DNA of 64,000 bases, from positions 590,486-654,485 of the forward strand of contig NW_005195301.1 in the NCBI RefSeq assembly GCF_000372725.1, read 5' to 3'. Source of the stretch: Emiliania huxleyi CCMP1516 (taxonomy: Eukaryota > Haptophyta > Isochrysidales > Noelaerhabdaceae). Position numbers and translations under genes: made by a program. The notes beneath the pieces are model-generated. The model was not told the origin of the DNA. It did not search any database and was given only the letters and a program-made list of their open reading frames with translations. This document shows, piece after piece, positions 40,996-52,233 of this stretch (its first letter is position 1; each line of letters starts with the position of its first letter).

Positions 40996-41153
40996 ATGTG
41001 AGACCCAGCGCGTCCCTAAGGAAAATTAGGCGCGGAGCACCGGCAACGCAGTGGCAAGCAAACCGTTAAATTTGCCGGGAGGTCTGATATTTGGGTCTCG
41101 GATTTCAAGATTAGAGACCCCTGGAGAGCTAACGAAGTGGCAAAAACTGGCTC

Positions 41154-41983
41154 TAAGATCCGCGAGACCTCGAGAGAGTAGTGCCGAAGCCGCTCTTTTT
41201 GATCGAGGCGGGGCGTTCGGCTGGCTACCTCGGTGTCCTCTTCATATAGATATCCAAAAGCGCGCGTCACATTCCCCTCGACGTCGCCACAGGTCCACAG
41301 GTCCCTCGCCTTTCCCGTTCCGCTCGCGCTGGCCCCGCCGTATCGACGCACATATGGCCGCGGCGAGCTGCACGCCCGAGCGGCGCGACGCATCTCGCTC
41401 GCACAACGCGATGCGCTTCGCTTTGGCGCACGAGCGTAATCTGTTACGCCCCTCTCGGCCTCACAATGCCTGCCACCTCCCGTTCGCAGGTGAGGCTGCT
41501 GCCATCGAGGAGCCGCGAGACGCGGCCGCTGCAGCTCGTTTCCCACCCTTACACCGAGCGAACCCGCCCGATAGCCCCCACTCTTTTCCGGCGAGAGAGC
41601 GACGCAGCCCGCTCGCTTGCCAATCGCTGCCCGGCTCCAGTCCGAGCGCCGAGGACACGAGAGAGTGTGCCGGTCGTCACGACGCTAACGCCGCGGCGTG
41701 CTGCCCGTAGGCGCAGCTCTACTCTCTCAGGCTCGAACCTTCCCGGTCAAGTCAAGAAGCCCAGTCTCCTCTCCTGCTGCGGCACGCGGGCGCGTTGATT
41801 TCTTTCTGTCTTTTTAGGCGAGGTCGCCCGAGATTGCCCGAGATTTTCTCATATGCCTTTGTAACCCAGCCCAGCCCACCCCTCCCCACACCCCTACACC
41901 ACACCACACCACACCACACCACTCCCCCCGCCCCACGCACCACCTTCAACCGCTTCTTGACTCTCTGCAGGAATTCGATCAAC
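41154..41983. other. Intergenic, upstream of the DUF285 gene
   Basis: (ACCAC)n simple sequence occurs at about 41888-41923 and a CTCTCTGCAG (to 41970) looks like a 3' splice site, so an upstream non-coding exon of the next gene is possible. No other gene. Confidence 0.45.
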
Positions 41984-44772
41984 ATGCTCAAACTCGAGCT
42001 CGTGCCGGCCGCCGGTGACAAGCTCGTGCTCAAGCTCTCTCCTCCGCCGCCGCTTGCTGACAAGCAGGTGTGCGTTAATTTGCACTGGCTCAGGGAGGGG
42101 GTATGCACGCAAGACTAGCCTCTCGCGTTCTGTGGCTGACAGGCGTCTCTGGCGGACAACACGACCGCCATCGACTCCGTCGGAGGCAACGCCGTCGGCA
42201 TCCCCTCCGAGCCCGTCTCGCTCAAGGATGGCATCGACACCGGCACCGGCGGCACCGGCACCGCCAGCACCGGCACCGGCAACGTCCCGTCCGAGGGCGA
42301 GCCCGGCCCGCTCAAGGACGGCATTGACGCGGGCGGCGGCAACGTCGAGGGCGAGTTTTCGCCGATGACGTCCTCCGCGAAGGTCGGAATCGTGCCGGCT
42401 GACGACGGCCGCGTCACGCTCGTCATCTCCGCGTCGGTGTCGCCTTCGCTCCCCGGAGCCAAGGTGCGCGTGCGCACACCAGGATTATGATCCTCTCCCG
42501 TCTCCGAAAGCCTGCGCGTACTCTCCCTCGCCCACAGGCGTGCGGCATCAAGAACGTCAACATCTCCGTGGCAAAGTCTGGCCCGGAGGGCGTCCTCAAG
42601 AAGGACCCGGCCGCGGAAAAGACCGCGGGCGCGGTCAACTCGGACAAGGCCAAGGCCATGTTCGCCACCCACGCGCCGAGCCCGCCCGCCGTTTTCTGGT
42701 CCAAGTTTACGCGCCCGACCGGCCCACCGACGGCCCCCACCGGCGCCGTCAAGGGCGCCCTCAAGAAGAAGGACATCCCTGCGGCAGAGTCTGGCGCGGA
42801 GGCCTCCGTTGACGAGACCGGCGCCATCAAGAACGACCCGTCGCTCAAGCCGGACACCAACGTCGCCACGGGTTTCAAGCCGGCGGCGACCGGCGGCGCG
42901 CCGCTGCCGTCGATCAAGGAGTTTCCGAAGGAGGAGCCCGCCCCGGCGGCGAGCGCCTGGCATTGTGCGCGCCGGCGTCTGCCGACCCACTCTGTGACCC
43001 CATCCCGCGTTCGACGCGTAGGGCGACGCCGACTGGAAGGAGTTTCCAGAGGAGACGGCCGCCCCTGCGGTGAGCACCCCCCAGCAGAAGCACACGCGGG
43101 TATTGCGGGGACACGCGAGTCATGCAGGCGGGCACTTACATTGATCCTGTGACCTCTCGTCTGCCGCACGGCACGCGCGCGCAGGTCATCGACGGGTGGA
43201 AGACCCCCTCCCCGCTCCGCAAGATCGAGCGCAAGGGCGAGCCCAACCTGATCGACCGCTCCAAGAAGACCACCAAGAACACCACCCCGATCGGCCGCGT
43301 CGACCCCAACGGGTTGGGCGAGCCCAACCTGGTCGACTGCTCCAAGAGCACCACCCCGACCGACCCACCAACGGCCCCCAACGGCGTCACCACAAACGCC
43401 CCGGCCCTCACGCCGGTGGCGACCGGCGGCGCGCCGCTGCCGTCGAGCGAGGAGGTTCCGGAGGAGACGCCCGCCCCGGCGGCGAGCGCCTTGCATTCTG
43501 CGCCGTGCGTTTGCCGACCCACCCCTTGACCCACCCCGCTTTCATTGATGCGTAGGGCGACGCCGACTGGACCGTCTCGGCCAAGGAGTCTCCGCCAGCG
43601 GAGAAGCTCGCCCCGGCGGTGAGCGCCTCGCACGCTGCGGTTGTAGTTGCGGAGCCTCAACTATTGACGCACCCACCGCTTGCGCGTGCGCAGGGCATCC
43701 CCGACAGGACCACCCCGTCGAACCCGCGCCGCAAGAAGGGGCGCAAGGGCGCGTCCGCCCCGATCGTCCGCACCAAGAGCATCGCCCCGGTCGGCGGCAA
43801 CAACCGGTTCGGGGCCCTGCTTGGAACGAACGGCAACGAGGGCATCCTCAGTGGCACCGGCAAGGTGCCCCGCGGCTCCACGCCGTCGACCACAGACTCG
43901 GTGCTCGCCCCCTGCATACATGCGGCCTCCTCCCCCGCTCGCCGCTCAACCGCCAGTCTCGCGCCCTCCTGTTCAGGGCGCGACGGCCAACGTCGAGACG
44001 ACCACGATTGCCACGCCGGAGGGCTCCGTCTCTGCCTCCGGCTGGTTCTCTTGGCCCAAGTTCTGCCCCTCCTACTTGCTCCGTCTCTTTGGCATCCTCG
44101 CGCTGCTCTGCCTCGGAACCGCGTTTGCGCTCTCCTCGTACTCTGCCACCTCCGCGCTTCTCTCCTCGCAGTGGCACGAGTCCCCGACTTCCTTTCCCGC
44201 AGTCACAATGATGATGCTGACCCTCGCAGCCGTTGGCGCGTTACTCCCTCCCGGCGCGTCGGCGCAGACTACCTTTACCAACAAGCCCGACCTGCAAACC
44301 GCGGCCGACCTGTGGTGTAGCGACGAGACGGCCGCCCAGGCGACGTACGGCAACATCGCGGACTGGGACGTGAGCCGCATCACCGACATGAGCTGTCTGT
44401 TCAGCGATTGGTGCGGCGGCTCCGCGACCGGCAAGAGCACGTGCAACCCCGACATCGGGTCGTGGGTCACGTCGGCGGTCACCACCATGGGCCACATGTT
44501 CCGCGGCGCCTCCTCCTTCGACAAGGACATCTCCTCGTGGGACACGTCGGCGGTCCGCGACACACATGCCATGTTCTCCGGCGCCTCCTCCTTCAACCAG
44601 GACATCTCCTCGTGGGACGTGTCGGCGGCCGTCGAGATGGGCTATATGTTCGGCAATAGTAACTGGGACCTCAGCGACTGCAACAAGGCGCTCATCCTGG
44701 CCAGCTTCAAAGCACAGGGAGCGCCCTTTTATGTGTACCCTGACACGTGGACAGGGAGGGTTGCGTGCCCTC

Positions 44773-44818
<46 letters not shown>

Positions 44819-44820
44819 CC

Positions 44821-44857
<37 letters not shown>

Positions 44858-45417
44858 CCCGCCGCCCTCGCCGCCCCCGCCGCCGCTGCCGCCTCCCGGC
44901 GCGCCGGCGCAGACTACCTTTACCAACAAGCCCGACCTGCAGACCGCGGCCGACCTGTGGTGCAGCAACGAGACGGCCGCCCAGGCGACGTACGGCAACA
45001 TCGCGGACTGGGACGTGAGCCGCATCACCGACATGAGCTGTCTGTTCAGCGATTGGTGCGGCGGCTCCGCGACCGGCAAGAGCACGTGCAACCCCGACAT
45101 CGGGTCGTGGGTCACGTCGGCGGTCAAGAACATGGGCCACATGTTCCGCGGCGCCGCCTCCTTCGACAAGGACATCTCCTCGTGGGACACGTCGGCGGTC
45201 CGCGACACACAGGCCATGTTCTCCGGCGCCTCCTCCTTCAACCAGGACATCTCCTCGTGGGACGTGTCGGCAGCCGTCGAGATGGGCTATATGTTCGGCA
45301 CTAGCAACTGGGACCTCAGCGACTGCAACAAGGCGCTCATCCTGGCCAGCTTCAAAGCACAGGGAGCGCCCTTTTATGTGTACCCTGACACGTGGACAGG
45401 GAGGGTTGCGTGCCCTC

Positions 45418-45463
<46 letters not shown>

Positions 45464-45465
45464 CC

Positions 45466-45502
<37 letters not shown>

Positions 45503-45671
45503 CCCGCCTTCGCCGCCGCCGTCCGCCTCGCCGTCGCCGCCGCCACCCTCCACCCCGCCCTCGCCGCCGCCTCCCTCCGCCTCGCCGTCGCCGCCGCCTC
45601 CCTCCGCCCCGACCTCGCCGCCGCCACCCTCCGCGCCGACGACACCGCCGCCTCCATCTGCATCACAATAG
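41984..45671 (+). CDS. Membrane-anchored protein with duplicated BspA/DUF285 repeat modules and Pro-rich linkers
   Basis: Eight exons, all joined in phase 0: 41984-42067, 42143-42463, 42538-42948, 43022-43069, 43185-43481, 43556-43618, 43694-43900, 43977-45671; about 1041 residues. Exons 1-7 give a polar, Lys/Pro/Thr-rich region with internal repeats ('EFPKEEPAPA', 'EVPEETPAPA', 'GDADW'). Exon 8 starts with a membrane span ('LLRLFGILALLCLGTAFALS') then 'MMMLTLAAVGALLPPGASAQ', a signal-like segment that could instead be a separate start at 44208. Two near-identical modules follow ('WDVSRITDMSCLFSDW', 'MGHMFRGASSFDKDISSW'), which are DUF285/BspA-type leucine-rich repeats, each ending in an SPP-rich linker. 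Such repeats act in surface recognition. The frame ends at TAG 45669-45671, but Pro-rich sequence continues toward the gap, so the true end is uncertain. Confidence 0.75.
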
Positions 45672-45863
45672 CCACCGACTACATCATCCTCAACGTCGCC
45701 GCCGAACTCAACCTCGCCGTCACCACCAACAAGTCCGCCTACTCCCTCGACACCACCGACGAGACCTCCAACGTCATAGCCACCACCACCCTCGACACCG
45801 CCGTCCTCGAAAACACCGCCGACACCTTCGCCTCCAAATACGCCTCAGACAACACAGCCGCCG

Positions 45864-46780
45864 NNNNNNNNNNNNNNNNNNNNNNNNNNNNNNNNNNNNN
45901 NNNNNNNNNNNNNNNNNNNNNNNNNNNNNNNNNNNNNNNNNNNNNNNNNNNNNNNNNNNNNNNNNNNNNNNNNNNNNNNNNNNNNNNNNNNNNNNNNNNN
46001 NNNNNNNNNNNNNNNNNNNNNNNNNNNNNNNNNNNNNNNNNNNNNNNNNNNNNNNNNNNNNNNNNNNNNNNNNNNNNNNNNNNNNNNNNNNNNNNNNNNN
46101 NNNNNNNNNNNNNNNNNNNNNNNNNNNNNNNNNNNNNNNNNNNNNNNNNNNNNNNNNNNNNNNNNNNNNNNNNNNNNNNNNNNNNNNNNNNNNNNNNNNN
46201 NNNNNNNNNNNNNNNNNNNNNNNNNNNNNNNNNNNNNNNNNNNNNNNNNNNNNNNNNNNNNNNNNNNNNNNNNNNNNNNNNNNNNNNNNNNNNNNNNNNN
46301 NNNNNNNNNNNNNNNNNNNNNNNNNNNNNNNNNNNNNNNNNNNNNNNNNNNNNNNNNNNNNNNNNNNNNNNNNNNNNNNNNNNNNNNNNNNNNNNNNNNN
46401 NNNNNNNNNNNNNNNNNNNNNNNNNNNNNNNNNNNNNNNNNNNNNNNNNNNNNNNNNNNNNNNNNNNNNNNNNNNNNNNNNNNNNNNNNNNNNNNNNNNN
46501 NNNNNNNNNNNNNNNNNNNNNNNNNNNNNNNNNNNNNNNNNNNNNNNNNNNNNNNNNNNNNNNNNNNNNNNNNNNNNNNNNNNNNNNNNNNNNNNNNNNN
46601 NNNNNNNNNNNNNNNNNNNNNNNNNNNNNNNNNNNNNNNNNNNNNNNNNNNNNNNNNNNNNNNNNNNNNNNNNNNNNNNNNNNNNNNNNNNNNNNNNNNN
46701 NNNNNNNNNNNNNNNNNNNNNNNNNNNNNNNNNNNNNNNNNNNNNNNNNNNNNNNNNNNNNNNNNNNNNNNNNNNNNNNN
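45864..46780. other. Assembly gap (917 N)
   Basis: The gap lies within SPP-encoding low-complexity sequence on both sides, which probably caused the assembly failure. Whether the DUF285 gene on the left and the TIR receptor on the right are one gene cannot be told. Confidence 0.95.
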
Positions 46781-46781
46781 A

Positions 46782-48254
46782 GAGGCCACCCCCACCGAGA
46801 CCGCCGCCGCCATCGCCACCGCCTCCCAGCCCCCCGCCACAGTAGCCGCCGCCGCCCTCGCCGCCGCCGTCGCCGCCTCCCCCAGCCCACCACCGCCCTC
46901 ACCCCCACCACCGAGCCCGCCGCCTCCGAGCCCGCCTCCGTCTCCACCACCGCCCTCGCCGCCTCCGCCCAGCCCACCGCCTCCGTCGCCACCGCCCCCG
47001 AGCCCGCCGCCGCCCTCGCCGCCGCCCTCGCCGCCGCCGCCAGCGCCTCCGCCGCCTTCGCCACCGCCGCCTTCGCCACCGCCGCCTTCGCCCCCGCCGC
47101 CATCGCCGCCTCCGCCAAGCCCGCCACCTCCGTCGCCGCCGCCGCCGCCCTCACCACCGCCTCCCTCCCTGCCGCCGCCTCCGTCGCCGCCGCCGCCCTC
47201 CCCGCCGCCATCACCGCCGCCGCCCTCCCCTCCTCCGCCCTCCCCTCCGCCAAGCCCGCCAGCCCCGCCCTCTCCTCCGCCGCCGCCGCCGCTGCCGCCG
47301 CTCCTCCCCTCGCACACCCTCGTCGAGGGCGTGGAGCAGCTGCGCAGCCTTGTCAACGACGCCGACCCCGGCACGCCCCTGCTGCTGCAGCTGCAGCGCG
47401 ACGTCCACTTCTCGCTGGGCGGCGAGGAGCTCGAGTGCACGAAGGACGTCGCCCTCTCGATCCGGAGCAGCCCCGACGCGAGCGCCACCCTCGACGCGGG
47501 TGGCCGCTCGCGCCACTTCCTAGTCTCGGGCGGCTGCCACGTGACGCTGGAGGGCGACATCACCCTCGTCAACGGCCGCGCAGAAGGGGGCGACCGCGAC
47601 GGCGGCTCCCTCCTGATCGACGGCGCCACCGCGGTCCTTCGCGGCGTCACCATCCGCAACTCCTCCGCCGCCGGGGACGGCGGCGGCATCGCCTCCCGGG
47701 ATGGCGGCCGTCTCGACCTCGAGGCGGTGACGGTCTCGGGCTGCAAGGCGGAGAGCGGCGGCGGGCTCTCCGCCGAGCAGTCGCAGAGACTCCACATCAG
47801 CGACTCCGTCTTTGAGCGCAACGAGGCGGAGCAGGGCGCGGCGGTTCTATACCGATCCGAGGACGCAGACAGCGACGGCGCCATCATCGTCGCCACGAGC
47901 TTCGAGGGCAATGTCGGCGAGACGACCGTCAGCGCCAAGGCGCGCATTCGCTGGATCTGCGATCGAGGGCAGTACATGCCGCGCACGAGCGGCGACGGCG
48001 CGGACGCCTTCACGGGCGACCTCACGTGCTTCGACTGCGCCGCCGGCTTCTTCGGGAACGAGACCGACCTGAGCAGCCCCACCTGCAGCGGGCAGTGCCC
48101 TCAAGGCAGCTACTGCGAGAAGGGCACCGCCGACCCGACGCCGTGCCCTGCAGGGACGCGCATGCCGGCGCTCGGGGCGGCGAGTCGCGACAGCTGCATC
48201 CCGTGCGCCCCGGGGCAATTCCAGGTGCCCCCCTCCTCACACACACGCACGCAC

Positions 48255-48299
<45 letters not shown>

Positions 48300-51200
48300 C
48301 TACTCCACACGCGTGACCGTGCCCCCCCCCCCACCCTTGGCAGCCTGGCGACGGCGCCACTGAGTGCTACGCCTGCCCCCCGGGGAGCTACTCCTCCTCG
48401 GTCGGCGAGGCGTCGTGCGAGCCCTGCCCGCCGGGCGGCTACTGCGAGGTGGAGGGAGCAGCCACGAGCATGGTCTGGGAGCCCTGCCCCGCGGGCAGCT
48501 TCAACCCGGCCAATGGCTCCAACTCGAGCGCCGCGTGCGAGTCCTGCCCCGCCGGGACCGCTAGCGCAACGCGGGGCGCGGAAGGCGGCGATACGTGCGC
48601 GCCGTGCCGGCCAGGCACCGTCGCCGCCACGGTGGGCCTCTCCGAGTGCGCCAGCTGTGGCGGAGGGACATATCAGGACGGCACGGGTGCTACAATCTGC
48701 CGCGACTGTTTCCCTGGCCACTACTGCGCCAAGGGCGCGGCGGCGCCGCTGCCGTGCGAGAAGGGCAGCTACTCCACCGCCACGGACCTCACCGCCGCGA
48801 GCGAGTGCACCGACGCCTCGCCGGGCTACTTCGCCACCACCGGCTCCACGCAGCAGACGGCGTGCGCCAAGGGGTCGTACACGGACGCATACGGGCAGGG
48901 CGAGTGCACGCCCTGCGCCGGCGGCACGTACCAGGACGAGGAAGGCAAGACGGGGTGCGAGCCGTGCGAGGCGGGCAGCTACTGCGCTGTTGGCGCGGCG
49001 GCGCCGCTGCCGTGCGAGGCTGGCAGCTACTCAAGCGCCACCAACCTCACCGACGCGAGCGAGTGCACCGCCGCCACGCCGGGCCACTTCGCCACCACGG
49101 GCTCGACGCAGCAGACGCCTTGCGCCAAGGGGTCGTACACGAACGAGACCAAGCAGGGCGAGTGCACGCCCTGCGCTCCTGGCACCTCGTCGAAGGAAAG
49201 CAGCGACGCGTGTGACGCATGTGAGGCTGGCACCTACGCCGCCAACGCCGGCCAGGGCGAGTGCACTCGCTGCCCACATCCCTTGAGTAGTGGGAGCGGC
49301 AACGTCACCTGCTCCATCTGCCTGAAGAACTACTACTTGCGGAACTCGAGCGCCGACCCAGATGACATCTTCCGCTACCCAGCCGACTACTGCAAGCCTT
49401 GCCCACCGGACGCGGACTGCTCGCCCAGCACCACACTCGAGACCCTCGGCGTTCTACCCGGCCACTGGCGCGCCTCGACCCTCACCACCGAGATCCACGA
49501 GTGCGTATTCTCGGATCACTGCAGCGGCTCGGGTCCCTCCCACCGCCGCCTCGCGGCTTCTGACGGTGCGGGCCCAGGCTGCGATCTCGGCCACACTGGC
49601 CCGCTCTGCGAGTGGTGCGTGAGCGACGGGCAGTACTTTAGCCCCGCTTTGCGAGGCTGCGCGGACTGCCCGACGACGGGGCGATTCGGCATCTTAGCGG
49701 CAGTCATCTTTGCCCTCGCTGGGACAGTTTACCTCGTGTACCGCACGCTCGCCCGCGCCGAGCAGGCATGGGACCGCTTCAGAGCACGTCTTGATATCGT
49801 CGAGTCGCAGGTCGGCGTGCAGCTCCCTCCCCCCCATCCACTGACCGGGCGCCTCTTGCCTCTCGTGTCGACACCACCCCACCTTACCTTAGGTTGGTTT
49901 ACAGCCCAAGTTCAAGATCCTGGTCAGCTTCTACCAGATCGCCGCGACGCTCGGCCCCGTCTACGGCGTCCGCCTCCACGAGGACTTTACGCACTGGACC
50001 GAGTTCATGGACGCGATCAGCCTCGATCTCCTCGGCCTCACCTACCCGGACGCGTGCATCGGCTCGATGGCTGACCGGCTCCTGCTTGCCGGCTTGTGGC
50101 CGATCGCTTCTATCATGCTCGGAGGCGCCGCCCTCGCCTGCTACGCCCTCGCGGAGTGGCTTCTGTCTGGTCGCGCCGACAGCCTCCGGCGCGACCTTGT
50201 GCGCGCGACGAAAAGCCGTCTCCTCTACTGGGCCATCCTCGTCGCCTACCTTGTGCTGCCCTCTGTCTCTCGCTCCATCTTCAAGGCGAAGCAGTGCGAG
50301 TCGTTTAATATCGACGACGTCACTGGGGAGAGGCGCAGCTACCTCGTGGCCGACCTCAACGTGACCTGCAGCGCCGACGACGACGAGTACAGCGGCCTCG
50401 ACGCGTACTTCTGGCGCCTTCTTCGTGCTCTGGCCGGTGCTCGTGCCGCTAGCCTTCCTGGCGCTCCTGCTCTGGATCCGCTCCGAGGTGCGGGCGCAGC
50501 GAGTCAGGGCCACGGCCCGAGCTTGCCGCTTCCTCTGGCGCGACTACGACCCGCGCTTCCTCTTCTGGGAGGTCGTCGATCTGGGCCGCAAGCTCTTCCT
50601 CGCCTCGCTAGTGCTCTTCATCCAGACAGACGACGGGTCGAGCAAGCTGCTCCGCCTCGTTGTTGCCTCTGTCGTCTCGGGCCTCTACCTCGCCGCCCTC
50701 GCCCTCACACGGCCCTTCAAGCGTGCCGACGACCTCTACCTCGCGTGCACCGCTAACCTGCTGCTCATGTGCTGCTTCTGCCTCGGCACCGTGATCCAGC
50801 TTTGCGACGACGACGCACAGTGCGATCGACTCGTCGGCATCCACAGCTCGCGCAGCGCGAGCGAGTTTGTCATCGCGCTCACCGCCTCAATGCTCGCCGT
50901 GTCGCTGCTCGTCATCCTCTTGAGGACCGTCACCGCCGTCCGCGCACCGACGATCCGACTTGCCTCGACCGGCCGTCCCCCAGTTCTCGAACTGCCGCTC
51001 ACATGCCACTTCCACGCGTTCATCTCGCACATCTGGGGCACCGGCCAGGACCAGACGCACACCCTCGTGCGCCAGCTGCAGCTGCTGCTGCCCGGCGTCC
51101 GGATCTGGCTAGACGTGGATTGCCTCAGCGACTTAGGCAGGCTGGAGGAGTCGGTGGCCGATGCCGCCACCTTCATCTCCTTTCTCTCGACCGGCTACTT

Positions 51201-52233
51201 CAAAAGCCCGAACTGCCGCCGCGAGCTGTACGCGGCGCTCGCCTCGGATCGGCCCTTCATCCCTGTGTACGAGGCCGACACCACAAAGGGCGGCGCCTCG
51301 CTCGCGGTGTTGATGGACGAGTGCCGTGCGAACTGCGTCGACGTCGCCCCCGCGGCCTATCCTTCCTACTGCGGGCCAGATCAGATGCTCGCGCGCATCT
51401 TCGGGGTGAATCCGATCGTGTGGGTGCGGGTGAACGCCTTTCAGCTCGAGTCGCTCAATGCTGTTGCGCTGCGCATGCTGCGGCACTCTCCTTTCTACGC
51501 GAGCCGCCCGGCCGAGCTTGCTGCAGGAGTAATGGTCCCTCGCCAACCGGGGCCCTGTGCCTTCAGCGGCCCCGTCACCATCCTCGTGTGCCGCGGCAAC
51601 GAGGGCGCCGTCGGCATTGCAAGGGAGCTCAAGAATGCGGTGGGGGAGGGGCGCGGCTCTACCGCCAGCGCCGAGGATGTCGCGATCCGCGATGCGGAGG
51701 AGGCGCTCGAGGGAGTTAACGCGGCCCCGCTCTCCGGGCACGTAGTGTTCCTGCTCTACCTGAACAATAAGACCTTCCTGGACGCCGGCGGCGCCGTCGC
51801 GCGCCTCGTGCAAGCGGCGATGGACCGACGCATCACCATCGCCATGGTCCACGAGCAGGACCCCATCTGCGGCGGCGTTCCGTTCCGCAACTTTTTCCAG
51901 CAGACGCCGCAGGTGCTGCAGCGGTCGCCGTACAAGCTCTACGACACGGTGGCGGTGCCGCTCTACTCGTCGGAGGAGCACCGCAAGGTGAGCTTGCGCC
52001 AAGTGCTGCGCGGCATGGGAGCCGTGCCGTGCGACGCGGGGCCGCTCGAGCGACAGTGGCAGCTCCTTCTCCGCCGCATAGCGGTGGCTCGGCTCCGGCA
52101 GCGCCGCGGCTCCAGCGACGCGCGCGAAGAGGAGCAAGACGACTCACTTGTTGAGGCATCGGCCGCTCACGGCTCGAGCACGACGGTCGACGCTGAAATT
52201 TCTGCGGTCCCTTCAGCATCCGTCTCTGTCTAA
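46782..52233 (+). CDS. Receptor-like protein: SPP linker, beta-helix, GCC2/GCC3 Cys repeats, multiple membrane spans, TIR domain(s)
   Basis: 5'-incomplete at the gap. Exons: gap to 48224, 48344-49810, 49905-52233, all phase 0. An SPP-rich stalk leads into a right-handed beta-helix region ('LVNGRAEGGDRDGGSLLIDG', 'SSAAGDGGGIASRDGG'), then Cys-rich GCC2/GCC3-type (TNFR/ephrin-receptor-like) repeats with 'CPAGSFNPANGS' and 'PCPPGGYCEVEGAA'. From about 49690 there are six to eight hydrophobic spans, including 'ILAAVIFALAGTVYLVY' and 'PKFKILVSFYQIAATLGPVY'. The cytoplasmic end has a TIR domain ('HAFISHIWGTGQDQ', 'RIWLDVDCLSD', 'CRRELYAAL', whose Glu sits where NADase TIRs have the catalytic Glu). 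A second, diverged TIR-like unit follows ('VTILVCRGNEGA', 'VVFLLYLNNKTFLD'). One extra C at about 50415 breaks the frame. The stop is at 52231-52233. Likely a surface receptor with TIR signalling. Confidence 0.82.
48239..48300 (+). repeat. (ACGC)n microsatellite in intron
   Basis: About 13-15 ACGC units lie inside the GT-AG intron 48225-48343 of the TIR receptor gene. Confidence 0.95.

Larger units (their letters stand above)
36859..41153. mobile_element. Complete autonomous PIF/Harbinger DNA transposon
   Basis: The left end is GAGCCAGTTTTTGCCACTTC followed by GGTTAGCTCT. The right end (41153 inward) is its reverse complement apart from one base, and GAGACCCAAATAT occurs inside both ends. 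TAA flanks both sides (36856-36858 and 41154-41156), the 3-bp TWA target duplication typical of this superfamily. The 4295-bp interior carries a DDE transposase (+) and a convergent accessory gene (-), the standard two-gene organisation. Confidence 0.93.

Noticed and set aside
45392-47815. Open frames of 500-800 codons running through the 917-N gap on both strands
   Set aside because: Length comes from Ns and from Pro/Ala/Gly-rich shadows of the SPP-coding frame.
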